Positions 51,114-60,497 are shown, numbered from the stretch's first letter. The stretch is 64,000 nt of DNA from Lachnospiraceae bacterium (GCA_900771995.1 CAAGQC010000087.1:14975-78974), one strand, 5' to 3'. Translations and numbers: made by a program. Notes: a model not told the origin generated them from the letters alone.

Positions 51114-51168
51114 GTTGACTTATCAACATCTTTGTGTTACACTTCTAAAAGTTGTTGCATCAACTTTT
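51114..51168 (+). promoter_or_regulatory. Promoter and two dyad operators of the MarR gene
   Basis: TTGACT (51115-51120), 17 bases, TACACT (51138-51143). GTTGA-CTTA-TCAAC (51114-51127) overlaps the -35, and AAAAGTTG-TTGCAT-CAACTTTT (51147-51168) covers the start of transcription. Both share GTTG/CAAC half-sites, as expected for autorepression by the encoded MarR dimer. Confidence 0.72.
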
Positions 51169-51184
51169 CATAGGAGGAACCATC

Positions 51185-51655
51185 ATGCAGGATCGTTTTG
51201 AAAGATTTGTGGTATCTATCACGGAATTGCACCGTTATCTGCAAAAATTAAAGGAACTGGAAATGGGGCAGATGGATCTGAAAGCCGGTTACACCATGTG
51301 CCTGTATTATCTGGGAAAGCACCCGGAAGGACTGACCGCCACACAGCTGACGGAGCTATGTAAGGAGGACAAGGCCGCCATCTCCCGCACCTTAAGCCAG
51401 TTAAGTGCCAAAGGACTGGTGTCCTGCGAACTGCCGGAACATAAGCGTTCCTACCGCACGCTGTACTATCTGACGGAGGAAGGCCGCACCGTAGTCAAAA
51501 AAATCAGTTCCCGGATCTATTCCGCACTGGCCCACGGCGGAGACGGCATGACAGAGGAGCAGCGGGTGAATCTCTATGACTCTCTGGAGCGGATCTCCCA
51601 CAATCTGGAACAGTATCTCGCAGAGTTTTCTACGGAACACCCCAGGGAGGACTAA
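51185..51655 (+). CDS. MarR-family transcriptional regulator
   Basis: A 156-residue winged-helix regulator. Residues 45-115 hold the DNA-binding core: GLTATQLTELCKEDKAAISR, LSQLSAKGLVSCELPEHKRS and YYLTEEGRTVVKKI. Flanking helices form the dimer interface. The ATG follows GGAGG. The two GTTG/CAAC dyads around its promoter suggest autorepression. The next gene is a DegV-type fatty-acid-binding protein 137 bases downstream. In some firmicutes a MarR protein (FabT) senses acyl-ACP and FakB-type proteins feed it, so a lipid link is possible but not shown. Confidence 0.88.
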   Translation: MQDRFERFVVSITELHRYLQKLKELEMGQMDLKAGYTMCLYYLGKHPEGLTATQLTELCKEDKAAISRTLSQLSAKGLVSCELPEHKRSYRTLYYLTEEGRTVVKKISSRIYSALAHGGDGMTEEQRVNLYDSLERISHNLEQYLAEFSTEHPRED

Positions 51656-51792
51656 CCGGCACGAACGAAGACCGTATCTGCCCCCAGGCACCCGCACTCC
51701 GGTTCGCTGCTTTATCGCAGAAATATCCGGTCTTTAGACATCCGGTATGATTTTCGGTATAATTTTTATAGAAAGAACAGGTATTTTACACT

Positions 51793-52635
51793 ATGGAAAA
51801 AATACGTTTTATCACGGACTCCGCGTCCGATATGAACAACCCCAGAGAGGATGTCACAATCCTGCCTCTGCACATCCGCTTCGATGACAACGAATATGCT
51901 GACGGTGTCACCATCAGCCACCGGGAATTCTACGAAAAGCTGATCGAATGCGATACGCTGCCCACCACCAGTCTGGTATCTCCCGCAGTCTTCGAAGAAG
52001 CTTATGAAGAAGCCGTTTCTGCCGGAGAGACCGTTATCGTAATCACAATCTCCAGCAAACTGTCCGGCACCTGCCAGAGTGCCCGGATCGCTGCGGAAGA
52101 CTACGAGGGTAAAGTCTTTGTCGTCGACAGTCTGAACGCCACCATCGGAGAACGGATCCTGGTGGAATACGGCCTGCAGTTGAAAGATCAGGGGCTGACG
52201 GCAACGGAAATCGTAGGCGTTCTGGAGGATCAGAAGCATAAGATCCACACCATGGGGCTCTTGGACACTCTGGAATACCTGAAAAAGGGCGGACGTATCT
52301 CCCCCACCGTGGCCTTTATCGGCGGTGCTCTGGCTATTAAGCCCGTAGTCGCAGTTTCGAACGGTGAGATCATCCTGCTGGGGAAGGCCCGGGGATCCAA
52401 AAACGGCAGTAACTTCCTCATCCGCGAGATTGAAAAGGCGGAGGGGGTGGACTTCTCCAAACCCTTCTGTCTGGGCTATACCGGTCTGAGTGACGAGCTT
52501 TTGCAGAAATACATCCACGACAGCGAACACCTCTGGAAAGATTACGCCAAAGACCTCCCTGTCAGCACTCTGGGAGCCACCATCGGAACCCATGTGGGTC
52601 CCGGCGCTGTAGCCGTTGCTTTCTTCGAGCATTAA
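51793..52635 (+). CDS. DegV-family (FakB-like) fatty-acid-binding protein
   Basis: A 280-residue protein of the DegV fold. Family blocks: RFITDSASDMN at the N-terminus, LPTTSLVSPAVFEEAYEEA, ITISSKLSGTCQSARIAAED, VDSLNATIGERILVEYG, LDTLEYLKKGGRISPTVAFI and GTHVGPGAVAVAF at the end. Such proteins bind one fatty acid and present it to the FakA kinase for incorporation into phospholipid. No fakA is adjacent. The SD is weak (CAGG). Confidence 0.93.
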   Translation: MEKIRFITDSASDMNNPREDVTILPLHIRFDDNEYADGVTISHREFYEKLIECDTLPTTSLVSPAVFEEAYEEAVSAGETVIVITISSKLSGTCQSARIAAEDYEGKVFVVDSLNATIGERILVEYGLQLKDQGLTATEIVGVLEDQKHKIHTMGLLDTLEYLKKGGRISPTVAFIGGALAIKPVVAVSNGEIILLGKARGSKNGSNFLIREIEKAEGVDFSKPFCLGYTGLSDELLQKYIHDSEHLWKDYAKDLPVSTLGATIGTHVGPGAVAVAFFEH

Positions 52636-52693
52636 ACCTGTTACATTTTTTTCATTTGCCCAAAAACAGGACTTATTTCCCATATTAGCCCCA

Positions 52694-52722
52694 CTGACAA
52701 ATTTCTCCTCTTATGGTATATT
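52694..52722 (+). promoter_or_regulatory. Sigma-A promoter of the EAL gene
   Basis: CTGACA (52694-52699), 17 bases, TATATT (52717-52722), 57 bases before the start codon. Confidence 0.6.
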
Positions 52723-52779
52723 ATAGATTCATTTTATATTGTTTATTGATTTGCTACATTACCAAAGAGGAGAATTTTT

Positions 52780-54705
52780 ATGGGACTGCATTTATGGATG
52801 TCCACAAATCATATCGTTATACACAGCTACTCTCCCGTAGCGGATTTTCTGCTGGTGGTCATGTGTCTTCTGGCACTGCTGCTGATCCGGCAGACTTTCA
52901 TCAAACAGAGCCGGACCTTCCGGATCTTCAAGGCCTGCTTCGCCCTGCTTTTTGTGGCCGCCGTTTCCAATATAGCCTTTTATTATGCCGACCTACTTTC
53001 CAGGCAGAACACCCTTCTCTGGATTCTTCGGGCAGTTTACCATATCAGTCTTCTGTCCCTGTTCTGTCTCTATATCGCTTACCTGAAAATCCTGATCGTT
53101 TTCCCGAAGGACATCGGCAGAAAATACACGATCCTGTCCCACTGCATTCTGCTGGTCTTCGGAGTTGCCGATCTTGCGGCTCCTCTGACCGACTGGGGCT
53201 TCCAGCAGGATCATTACGGAACCTGGTACGAAAATATACTGTCCACTCCCTTTATGGTCGGCTATCTTCTGTATCTGGCAGTGATCCTCTTCCTGATGGT
53301 TCACTACCGCCGCAGACTCCCTACCGCGCTGTTTCACATGCTGCTGTTTACCGAAGGCATCTGTGCCGTGATCGTAGTCATGGAAGCTGCCATGAACACG
53401 ACTTCTTTTCTGGCCACGACCTATTTTCTGCCGCTTCTGGTGGTATTGTATATGCTGCATGCCAATGCCTACGACCCGAAGACCGGCGCCCTGGGTTCCG
53501 CATCGCTGGACGAGTACCTGCGCCAGCAGCGGCTCACCTCCCAGGATACCTACTATTTGTGTCTGCGCTTTGATATGGATTTCGAATACGTCTTGACGGA
53601 AGAAATGGGAAAGCTGTTCTACAGCTTCTGGACGGATTATTTCCGGAAGGGCATGCTGTTCAATCCTTCCACCAGCTTCTTCGTGCTGGCGGTGGACAGC
53701 CACAATGTTCCGGATGCCACGGAGCGGGCGGTCTCCCTGATTAAGAAGGTGTTCCAGAAATATTACGAAGAATATAAGCTTCCCTATAAGCTGGTACTCT
53801 TCGATCATCTGGATTTCTGTGAGAATCTGGAACAGTTTTACGAGGTATTCAATTACTTTTCCGAAAAGGTAGCACAGAATTCCTATCGCGTCTTCGGCGA
53901 AGAAGACTATCAGGCCTATAAGGAAATGCATTATATCAAGTCCCAGCTGAAAGATATTGCAGAGCATGGTCCCTTAGATGACGAACGTGTTCTGGTCTAC
54001 TGTCAGCCGGTACGGAATGTCCACACCGGCACCTACGATACCGCAGAATCCCTGATGCGTCTGCAGCTTCCACGGACCGGTCTGGTATTCCCGGATCGTT
54101 TTATTCCTCTGGCGGAAAAATACGGCTACATCCACCGTCTCAGCATGATCATCCTGAACAAGACCTGTCGGCAGATCAAGCAGATGCAGGATGAGGGCTA
54201 TCAGATCTCCCGGGTATCCGTAAATCTCTCCGTGGAGGAATTGGGGGAAAAGAACTTCATGGAAGAGTTCAAATCCATCGTCCGGGCCACCGGCATCGAC
54301 TTCCACACCATTGCTGTAGAGTTTACGGAGTCCCAGAACGATACGGAATACGAACTGGTGCAGGAATGCGTCAATGAATTCAAACAGCTGGGGGTATGTA
54401 CTTATCTGGATGATTTCGGAACCGGTTATTCCAATTTCGACCGGATCTTAAGCCTGAAACTGGACGTGGTCAAATTCGACAGAAGCCTCCTGCTGATGGC
54501 GGATCAGGATGCCAACTCCCGCTTTATCCTCAACTATTTCTCCGCTGCTTTCGAACGGCTGGGCTACAAGGTATTGTATGAAGGCGTCGAGACCGAGGAG
54601 CAGGAAGCCCTGTGTATCGACAGCCACGCAGATTACCTGCAGGGCTATAAGTTCTCCAAGCCGATTCCCATTGAGGAACTGCACCGGTTCCTGACGCGGG
54701 GCTGA
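52780..54705 (+). CDS. Membrane c-di-GMP phosphodiesterase (multi-TM, degenerate GGDEF, EAL)
   Basis: A 641-residue protein. Residues 15-230 form about seven membrane helices. Residues 245-390 resemble a GGDEF-fold domain without the GGDEF motif. The EAL domain (400-641) keeps most catalytic residues: Glu in TAESLMRL (ESL for EAL), Asn in VSVNLSVEE, Glu in VEFTES, the Asp pair in YLDDFGTGYSNFD, Lys in LDVVKFDRS, Glu in YEGVETEEQ and Gln in LQGYKFSKP. It should therefore hydrolyse c-di-GMP, which usually promotes motility, fitting the flagellar content of the window. GAGGAG precedes the ATG. Confidence 0.88.
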   Translation: MGLHLWMSTNHIVIHSYSPVADFLLVVMCLLALLLIRQTFIKQSRTFRIFKACFALLFVAAVSNIAFYYADLLSRQNTLLWILRAVYHISLLSLFCLYIAYLKILIVFPKDIGRKYTILSHCILLVFGVADLAAPLTDWGFQQDHYGTWYENILSTPFMVGYLLYLAVILFLMVHYRRRLPTALFHMLLFTEGICAVIVVMEAAMNTTSFLATTYFLPLLVVLYMLHANAYDPKTGALGSASLDEYLRQQRLTSQDTYYLCLRFDMDFEYVLTEEMGKLFYSFWTDYFRKGMLFNPSTSFFVLAVDSHNVPDATERAVSLIKKVFQKYYEEYKLPYKLVLFDHLDFCENLEQFYEVFNYFSEKVAQNSYRVFGEEDYQAYKEMHYIKSQLKDIAEHGPLDDERVLVYCQPVRNVHTGTYDTAESLMRLQLPRTGLVFPDRFIPLAEKYGYIHRLSMIILNKTCRQIKQMQDEGYQISRVSVNLSVEELGEKNFMEEFKSIVRATGIDFHTIAVEFTESQNDTEYELVQECVNEFKQLGVCTYLDDFGTGYSNFDRILSLKLDVVKFDRSLLLMADQDANSRFILNYFSAAFERLGYKVLYEGVETEEQEALCIDSHADYLQGYKFSKPIPIEELHRFLTRG

Positions 54706-54768
54706 TATTCAGATTGCCTCATCCATTAATATTCCGGACACCGCTTCTGCGATTCCCGTATACACAAT

Positions 54769-54806
54769 AAAAATCCCGAAGACCTTGAACAATCTTCGGG
54801 ATTTTT
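54769..54806. terminator. Bidirectional terminator between convergent EAL and cstA genes
   Basis: AAAAATCCCGAAGA (54769-54782) pairs with TCTTCGGGATTTTT (54793-54806). Confidence 0.9.
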
Positions 54807-54853
54807 CTTTACTTATCTTTTGTATCTTTAATTATCCTTAATTCTTAAACTTC

Positions 54854-56587
54854 TTAAGCTGCCTTCTTAGCTTTCTTCTCTTTCATCTGCTTAGCAAAGG
54901 TCTGTGCACCTTCCACTACCAGGAAGATTGCCAGTATTGCCATGGCAGCTGCGAAGAATAACTGGAACCAGTCACCCCATGCAGCGGTGCCGGCACCGAT
55001 AGCCTTGCACTTGTTGATTACAGTGATCACCAGGCTGGTCAGGGTTGCAGCAAGCATGAATACCATGGGGAAGTAGAACATCTTGTTATTCTTACCGACT
55101 TCACCCAGCCATGCAGCAACCGCCATCAGAGCGATACCTGCCAGCAGCTGGTTGGCTGCACCGAACAGACCCCAGATCTGGCTTAAGGACAGACCGCCCA
55201 GAATACAACCGATCACAACCATCAGAACGGTACCGAACAGAGGATGAGCCAGCACTTTACGTGCGCCCTTGGCATCCTTGTAAGTAGCCTCGCCTTCCTT
55301 TAGGAACAGCTCGGAGAACATGAAACGGCTCAGACGGGTACCGGTATCCAGACTGGTCAGTGCGAATACAGATACGGACAGAGTTAACAGTGCGTAGATG
55401 GTGCCGTATGCCTTGGAGGTCTCGGTACCGAACATGGATGCAATACCTGCAGCAAATGCAGCTGCGGGAGATCCGAACTCACCGTTTAAGTATTTCTGAT
55501 ATACTGCGCCGACTGCTACCAGAGCGATGATACCCAGCGCAGACTCGATCAGCATGGAGCCGTAACCGATGGCCTTGGCATCCTTTTCGTTAGCCAGCTG
55601 CTTGGAAGAAGTACCGGTAGCGATCAGGCTGTGGAAACCGGAACATGCACCACATGCTACGGTGATGAACAGCATGGGGAACAGGGTCTGTCCTGCCTTG
55701 GGCTCCCAGCTGGTGAAAGCGGGAATATCAAATGCAACAGTACCTGTGAAGGCACCTGCAACCACACCGATGAAAGCCAGACCGATCATAGCGTACAGCA
55801 GGAAGCTGGACAGATAGTCACGGGGCTGTAACAGGATCCATACGGGAACCAGGGAAGCTACCGCGATGTACACACCTACGAATACAATCCACGCGATACG
55901 GTTCATTGCAAAACCAACATTCAGGCCAAGAACAGTGATAATTACGATACTGATGATGCCACCGATGGTAGCGGGCAGAGTCTTGACACCCATTCTGTTG
56001 GTCACATAACCATAAATAATAGCCAGAACGATAAATAACAGAGAGATCATAGCGGTAGACTGGTTACCGGTAGGATTGGTCACAAAACCGAAAGCGGTCT
56101 TGCCGGCCTCATCTGCCACAGTCAGGAAAGTACCTGCTACGATGTTAACAAAGGAAGCGATTACCAGGATCAGCACCAGAAGTGCGAAGATGATGAAAAG
56201 CTTCTTTGCTCTGGATCCCATGGAATCCTCGATGATCTCACCTACAGATTTACCGTCATGTCTGATAGATGCGAATAAAGATCCGAAGTCCTGCAGACCG
56301 CCAAAGAAAATACCACCGATAATACACCACAGGAATACGGGAACCCATCCGAAGATGGAAGCCTGAATCGGTCCGTTGATCGGGCCTGCTCCGGCAATAG
56401 AGGAAAAATGATGTCCCATAAGTACGGCAGGCTTTGCTGCAACATAGTCCACACCATCCTCCTTCTCAATAGCAGGAGTCTTCTTGGCAGGATCGATGCC
56501 CCACTGTTTTGCCAGCCAGGAGCCATAGAACACATAGCCGATAAACAATAATACAATAGCGGCTAAAACAATTAATAATGCTGTCAT
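54854..56587 (-). CDS. cstA: Carbon starvation protein CstA-family transporter
   Basis: A 577-residue polytopic membrane protein with about 15-16 helices. The family signature appears as KPAVLMGHHFSSIAGAGPIN and GPIQASIFGWVPVFLWCIIG, followed by FFGGLQDFGSLFASIRHDGK. CstA proteins import peptides and/or pyruvate on nutrient limitation. The short form here lacks the C-terminal extension of E. coli CstA (701), as usual in clostridia. AAGGAG precedes the ATG. A small hypothetical gene lies 29 bases upstream and probably shares its promoter. A hybrid kinase with a binding-protein partner is encoded upstream and could control it. Confidence 0.95.
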   Translation of the reverse strand: MTALLIVLAAIVLLFIGYVFYGSWLAKQWGIDPAKKTPAIEKEDGVDYVAAKPAVLMGHHFSSIAGAGPINGPIQASIFGWVPVFLWCIIGGIFFGGLQDFGSLFASIRHDGKSVGEIIEDSMGSRAKKLFIIFALLVLILVIASFVNIVAGTFLTVADEAGKTAFGFVTNPTGNQSTAMISLLFIVLAIIYGYVTNRMGVKTLPATIGGIISIVIITVLGLNVGFAMNRIAWIVFVGVYIAVASLVPVWILLQPRDYLSSFLLYAMIGLAFIGVVAGAFTGTVAFDIPAFTSWEPKAGQTLFPMLFITVACGACSGFHSLIATGTSSKQLANEKDAKAIGYGSMLIESALGIIALVAVGAVYQKYLNGEFGSPAAAFAAGIASMFGTETSKAYGTIYALLTLSVSVFALTSLDTGTRLSRFMFSELFLKEGEATYKDAKGARKVLAHPLFGTVLMVVIGCILGGLSLSQIWGLFGAANQLLAGIALMAVAAWLGEVGKNNKMFYFPMVFMLAATLTSLVITVINKCKAIGAGTAAWGDWFQLFFAAAMAILAIFLVVEGAQTFAKQMKEKKAKKAA

Positions 56588-56616
56588 TTGTGTTTCTCCT
56601 TTTCTTATACACAGAT

Positions 56617-57129
56617 TTAATTTATTGCCTTTTCCGCGAGTTTCTTCAGAATCTGTCCGTGGCGGTTGTGGACGATCCGACCTGAAGAAAGCTCGATGAC
56701 AATCAAACGGTAATTGCTCCAGCCATGAAATCCCCAGAGGTAACTCTTATAGTGCTTACACTTTCTTGCCTGTACAAGCGCATCCTCCTCTGCACGGCTG
56801 GCCAGAATGATCAGGACGACATCGCTGTTACGATGATGGGAGGAGGGCTGTACATTGGCTGTTCCCCTCTTCCACGCGATGGAGTCCAGTTCCAGAAGAC
56901 GTTCCTTTGATAACATATCTTCTGTGGCAAAATACACCGTCTCGTTGGTGTCAATATCTGCCACCTTGGCTTTCTTGACCAGAAAATACTGCTCATTATG
57001 AGATCCGAAGATTGCTTCGGCTGCGAATGGCGGTTCTACAGCCTCTCTGTTAATATTGTAGTATGTCTGATAAGATCGCAGGATGCGCTCCAGCGCATCC
57101 TCAGGAGTAAGTGTCTTTTGTGTATCCAT
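56617..57129 (-). CDS. Conserved-looking hypothetical protein upstream of cstA
   Basis: A 170-residue soluble alpha/beta protein. Recognisable features: a helical start (LTPEDALERILRSYQTYYNI), a strand-rich middle (AIFGSHNEQYFLVKKAKVAD), and a basic Tyr/Trp-rich end (KHYKSYLWGFHGWSNYRLIV, then HNRHGQILKKLAEKA). I cannot assign a family with confidence. Good AAAGGA SD; a sigma-A promoter lies 61 bases upstream. Its position as first gene of the cstA unit suggests a role tied to CstA expression or function (inference). Confidence 0.72.
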   Translation of the reverse strand: MDTQKTLTPEDALERILRSYQTYYNINREAVEPPFAAEAIFGSHNEQYFLVKKAKVADIDTNETVYFATEDMLSKERLLELDSIAWKRGTANVQPSSHHRNSDVVLIILASRAEEDALVQARKCKHYKSYLWGFHGWSNYRLIVIELSSGRIVHNRHGQILKKLAEKAIN

Positions 57130-57189
57130 TCTGTCTTCCTTTTTAGCATTTCTTTACACTTTTTTTATAAATTCGTACTTTATCGTTAT

Positions 57190-57218
57190 ATATTAGTCCT
57201 CTGACAGCATTTTTCCAA
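57190..57218 (-). promoter_or_regulatory. Sigma-A promoter of the hypothetical gene-cstA unit
   Basis: Minus-strand TTGGAA (57213-57218), 17 bases, TAATAT (57190-57195). Two direct repeats of TTAAATTTG stand just upstream. Confidence 0.62.
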
Positions 57219-57222
57219 GGTG

Positions 57223-57254
57223 CAAATTTAACCTTTCTACCATTACAAATTTAA
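57223..57254 (-). promoter_or_regulatory. Tandem TTAAATTTG repeats upstream of the cstA-unit promoter
   Basis: TTAAATTTG occurs at 57231-57223 and 57254-57246 (minus strand), start-to-start 23 bases, about two helical turns, directly before the -35. This placement is typical of an activator dimer or response-regulator site. Confidence 0.45.
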
Positions 57255-57273
57255 TCTTTTGTTCGACATGTCT

Positions 57274-59436
57274 TTATGGTTCTGATCGGGAGCCGGCGCA
57301 TACCCGGCCGATGGTCTCGATGAGAACCGCTGCTTCCAGCGGCTTGGGAAGATGCTCCGTCATCCCAGCTTCAAAGGCCGCCTGCCTGTCTTCCACGAAA
57401 GCATTGGCCGTCATAGCGATGATGGGGATGGTCTTCGCATCTTCTCTTGCCATGGCACGGATGCATCGCGTGGCCTCCAGTCCGTTCATTTCCGGCATCA
57501 TGATATCCATGAGGATCACCTGAAAATCTCCCGGAGCGGAAGCAGCGAAAATATCCACCGCTTCCCTGCCGTTTGTCGCTTTTGTCACCACGGCCCCGGC
57601 ACTTTCCAGTACAAACTGGGCGATTTCCATGTTCAGTTCATTGTCCTCGGCAATCAGAACGGACATTCCCTCTATGGATACAGGTACCTCACGCTCTTTT
57701 TTCTCTTCCGGAGCCGGTGCATTTTTATCCACCGCAAAGGGAATCTTGATATAGAAAACACTTCCCACGCCCTGTTCGCTTTCGAAGCTGATGGAACCTC
57801 CCATTTCCTCCACCAGGCTTCTCGCTATGGACATTCCCAGACCACTTCCTCCGTAGATGGATCTGGCGCCGTTCCCCTCCTGGGCAAAAGGTTCATAGAT
57901 ATGTTCCTGGAATTCCCTGCTCATACCGATACCATTGTCCTTACAGATAAATGTGATCGTGGCAATACCGTCTTTGTAGTCACTCTCATGGCAGTCCAGT
58001 TCGATCCAGCCGTTTTCCTTACCGTATTTTACAGAATTGCTCATAATGTTCATGAGCAGCCGCTTCACATGGATCGGACTGCCGATCAGGTGGAAATGAT
58101 CGATATGATATTCTCCGGTGCTGATGGTAATCCCTCTCTCCCGGGCCTGCTTGTCCACCACGTCTATGATCTCCGTCAACATATCATGCAGATTGAAGGC
58201 TCTCTCCTCCAGAACGATCTCTCCGGATTCCAGCTTGCCCATATCCAGCACTTCGTTGACCAGTTCCAGCAGAAAACCGGAGGCCTCCCATATTTTTTCC
58301 CGGCATTCCGCCTGTTTTTCCATATCTTCCCGATAATAGTCTCCCATTTCCACCATACCACGGATCCCGTTGATGGGGGTACGGATATCATGGCTCATGC
58401 GCTGTAAAAATAAAGTCTTGGCCCGGTTGGCTTCTTCCGCCTTTCTGGCGGATTCCTCCAGCTGCCTGCGGTACTCCGCTTCCTTGCGGCGCTGTTCCTC
58501 CTGATGTACCTGTGCCGCCCGCCGTCTGGTCTGCTGAATGATTGCCGCGATCATTACATAGATCAGTACCGCATACAGTGCATTCCGGGACACCGACCGC
58601 AATACGGCGCGCTCCGGAACATAAATATAAAAATAATACTCTCTGCCCTTGTCGAGACTTGCGTAATACCCGCCGGTTCCGGACAGAATATGAGTCATAT
58701 CTCCGGCAACGCATTTTTCCTTTGCCGTACGGAGGATCTCAAAATCATCCACATCCCCGTTGATCAGTTCCCCGTCGTTGGAAGCAATGATCCGGTTACC
58801 GTCTGTCACAGCGATGGTACCGTAACTGCCGGTGGAATAACCATCCAGCAGACTCTGCAGCGTCAGGTTGTAGGTATGGGCATATTCCGCCGAAGTATGA
58901 TAATATGCCACCACAACTCCTTTGGTATCTTTTCTGCCACAGGCGGAAAAATCAATGTAGGAGCCATCTTCCAGATCGATCCTGGCAGCATAGGTCTTCT
59001 GCGGATACTCCGCCACATCCAGCACAGCGCTTTTCTCTATGTATTCCGTCAGTCCCGATGCTCCCAGCCCATCGGTATTGCATTCCAGGATAACCGTCCC
59101 TTCGGGATCCAACAGAACGATCCCCGTCAGGCGCTGTTCCCTGAGATATGTCATCAGCTGATCTTCCGCAGGCTCCTGTCCCTCCAGATAAATAAGGTTC
59201 CGGCTTACCTGTTGTGCATTTTCTATGACCCGCATCAGGCTTTTGGTCTCGCTGGCCTCATTGAACCGCACATAAGTAGCCGCCTGCCCTTTGATATAAT
59301 CCAGAACTTCCAACAGCTGTTGCTGCTCCTTTTTCAGATTCGTATGCACAGACAGGACAAACACCAACAATACGATAAGAGCCCCTGCCATCATGGACAA
59401 CAGCAGGAATCTCCGTTCTTTCTTCTTACTTTTCAA
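57274..59436 (-). CDS. Hybrid sensor histidine kinase with receiver domain
   Basis: A 720-residue membrane kinase. TM1 about 10-30, an extracytoplasmic sensor domain (about 35-265, Cache-like), TM2 about 280-300, coiled coil, HisKA with His349 in RMSHDIRTPINGIRG, HATPase_c (MNIMSNSVKYGKENGW, CKDNGIGM, IYGGSGLGMSIAR) and a C-terminal receiver with the phospho-acceptor Asp in VILMDIMMPEMNG. I use a TTG start at 59436 because GGAGG lies 9 bases upstream inside the end of the binding-protein gene; an ATG at 59466 has no SD. No output DNA-binding domain is present, so a partner regulator must lie elsewhere. Overlap with the upstream binding-protein gene implies a sensory pair. Confidence 0.88.
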   Translation of the reverse strand: MKSKKKERRFLLLSMMAGALIVLLVFVLSVHTNLKKEQQQLLEVLDYIKGQAATYVRFNEASETKSLMRVIENAQQVSRNLIYLEGQEPAEDQLMTYLREQRLTGIVLLDPEGTVILECNTDGLGASGLTEYIEKSAVLDVAEYPQKTYAARIDLEDGSYIDFSACGRKDTKGVVVAYYHTSAEYAHTYNLTLQSLLDGYSTGSYGTIAVTDGNRIIASNDGELINGDVDDFEILRTAKEKCVAGDMTHILSGTGGYYASLDKGREYYFYIYVPERAVLRSVSRNALYAVLIYVMIAAIIQQTRRRAAQVHQEEQRRKEAEYRRQLEESARKAEEANRAKTLFLQRMSHDIRTPINGIRGMVEMGDYYREDMEKQAECREKIWEASGFLLELVNEVLDMGKLESGEIVLEERAFNLHDMLTEIIDVVDKQARERGITISTGEYHIDHFHLIGSPIHVKRLLMNIMSNSVKYGKENGWIELDCHESDYKDGIATITFICKDNGIGMSREFQEHIYEPFAQEGNGARSIYGGSGLGMSIARSLVEEMGGSISFESEQGVGSVFYIKIPFAVDKNAPAPEEKKEREVPVSIEGMSVLIAEDNELNMEIAQFVLESAGAVVTKATNGREAVDIFAASAPGDFQVILMDIMMPEMNGLEATRCIRAMAREDAKTIPIIAMTANAFVEDRQAAFEAGMTEHLPKPLEAAVLIETIGRVCAGSRSEP

Positions 59437-60247
59437 GGCTTTCCACCTCCAGAAAACTTTCCGCATCCGATAAATATCTGCCGATGATCTCCGCAGAGGT
59501 ACCGTCTTCTCTCATTTCACGCAGAGTTCTGTCCAGTTCCTCCGCAATGCCTCTGGTATCCTCTCCGGCAAAGACCACTCCCAGTTCCACGTCCATCAGA
59601 CTCTCTTCTAAGATCCGGTACTCCACATCATAGTCCTTCATATATTGCCGGATAGACGTTTCATGTGCCGCAATGGCATCCACGTAGCCTTTTCCCAGAG
59701 AAGTATACAGCAGTTCTCTGTTCTCCAGAATGTAGATCTCACGTACCCGGGGAATCCTGCTGTCCGTCTCGTCCAAAAGGATCTGTTCCGGTTTCGTCGT
59801 GGACTGCACCGCCACCACTTTTCCCCGCAGATCACTGAGCCTGTAAATATCGCTGCTCTCATTCACAGCCACCACCTGTCGGCTGATCATATAAGGGCCG
59901 GCCCAACGGTACTGGTCTTCCCTGCCGGTCATGGTAAAGCTGCTCCAGATGCAGTCGATCTCTCCGCTTTCCAGCAGTTCCGTTTTCTTCTCCCAGTCAA
60001 TATAGTCAAATGCCGGTTCATATCCCATCCGGTGGAACGCCTCTGTCGCCAGGTCTATATCAATTCCCGTGGGATTACCGTTCTCATCACTGTAACTAAA
60101 CGGCGGATAATAGTCACATCCCACAGCGATCTGCGGCAGGCCGCCTCCGCTGCTATTCCCGCCATCTGCAGTCCTTCCGCAGCCGATACAGCCCGTCATC
60201 AGCATACATCCCATCAAAAACAACGCCAGTTGTCTTCTGTATCTCAT
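59426..60247 (-). CDS. Amino-acid-type (SBP_bac_3) binding lipoprotein coupled to the hybrid kinase
   Basis: A 273-residue lipoprotein. Signal peptide with lipobox LMTGC, then the family 3 solute-binding fold: IAVGCDYYPPFSYSDENGNP, TGIDIDLATEAFHRMGYEPA, EIDCIWSSFTMTGRE and LRGKVVAVQSTTKPEQ. Family 3 usually binds amino acids or opine-like compounds. No permease or ATPase is adjacent; instead its 3' end overlaps the hybrid-kinase gene by 11 bases. It therefore more likely acts as a sensory subunit than as a transporter part (inference). SD AAAGGA at long spacing. Confidence 0.85.
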   Translation of the reverse strand: MRYRRQLALFLMGCMLMTGCIGCGRTADGGNSSGGGLPQIAVGCDYYPPFSYSDENGNPTGIDIDLATEAFHRMGYEPAFDYIDWEKKTELLESGEIDCIWSSFTMTGREDQYRWAGPYMISRQVVAVNESSDIYRLSDLRGKVVAVQSTTKPEQILLDETDSRIPRVREIYILENRELLYTSLGKGYVDAIAAHETSIRQYMKDYDVEYRILEESLMDVELGVVFAGEDTRGIAEELDRTLREMREDGTSAEIIGRYLSDAESFLEVESLEK

Positions 60248-60336
60248 AGTTTTCTAGTCCTTTCGTACTATCAACGCAGTGAACGCTATTTTATCATTTT
60301 TCCCCGAAAAAAGAAATAGGTTTCGATAAATCTTAA

Positions 60337-60381
60337 CAAAAAGGCAGACACCGATTTATTTTCACAAATCAGTCTCTGCCT
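60337..60381 (-). terminator. Terminator of the suf operon
   Basis: Minus-strand AGGCAGAGACTGATTT pairs with AAATCGGTGTCTGCCT (60381-60366 with 60357-60342, two G-U) around an 8-base loop and is followed by TTTTTG, 117 bases past the sufU stop. Confidence 0.88.
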
Positions 60382-60414
60382 GTGTTCTTTCTCAGGAATT
60401 CTTGAGGATCTCAC

Positions 60415-60475
60415 TGCACAGCCCCCATTTTTCGTACATTTACATTTATTGTAGCGTACCCCAAAGGGCTGTGCA
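60415..60475 (-). other. Long-loop hairpin between sufU and the suf terminator
   Basis: TGCACAGCCC (60415-60424) pairs perfectly with GGGCTGTGCA (60466-60475) across a 41-base AT-rich loop. No T-run follows. It lies in the 3' UTR of the suf transcript; function unknown. The remainder of 60248-60497 shows no gene. Confidence 0.5.
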
Positions 60476-60497
60476 AGATGCATCTTTCTTTTTACAA

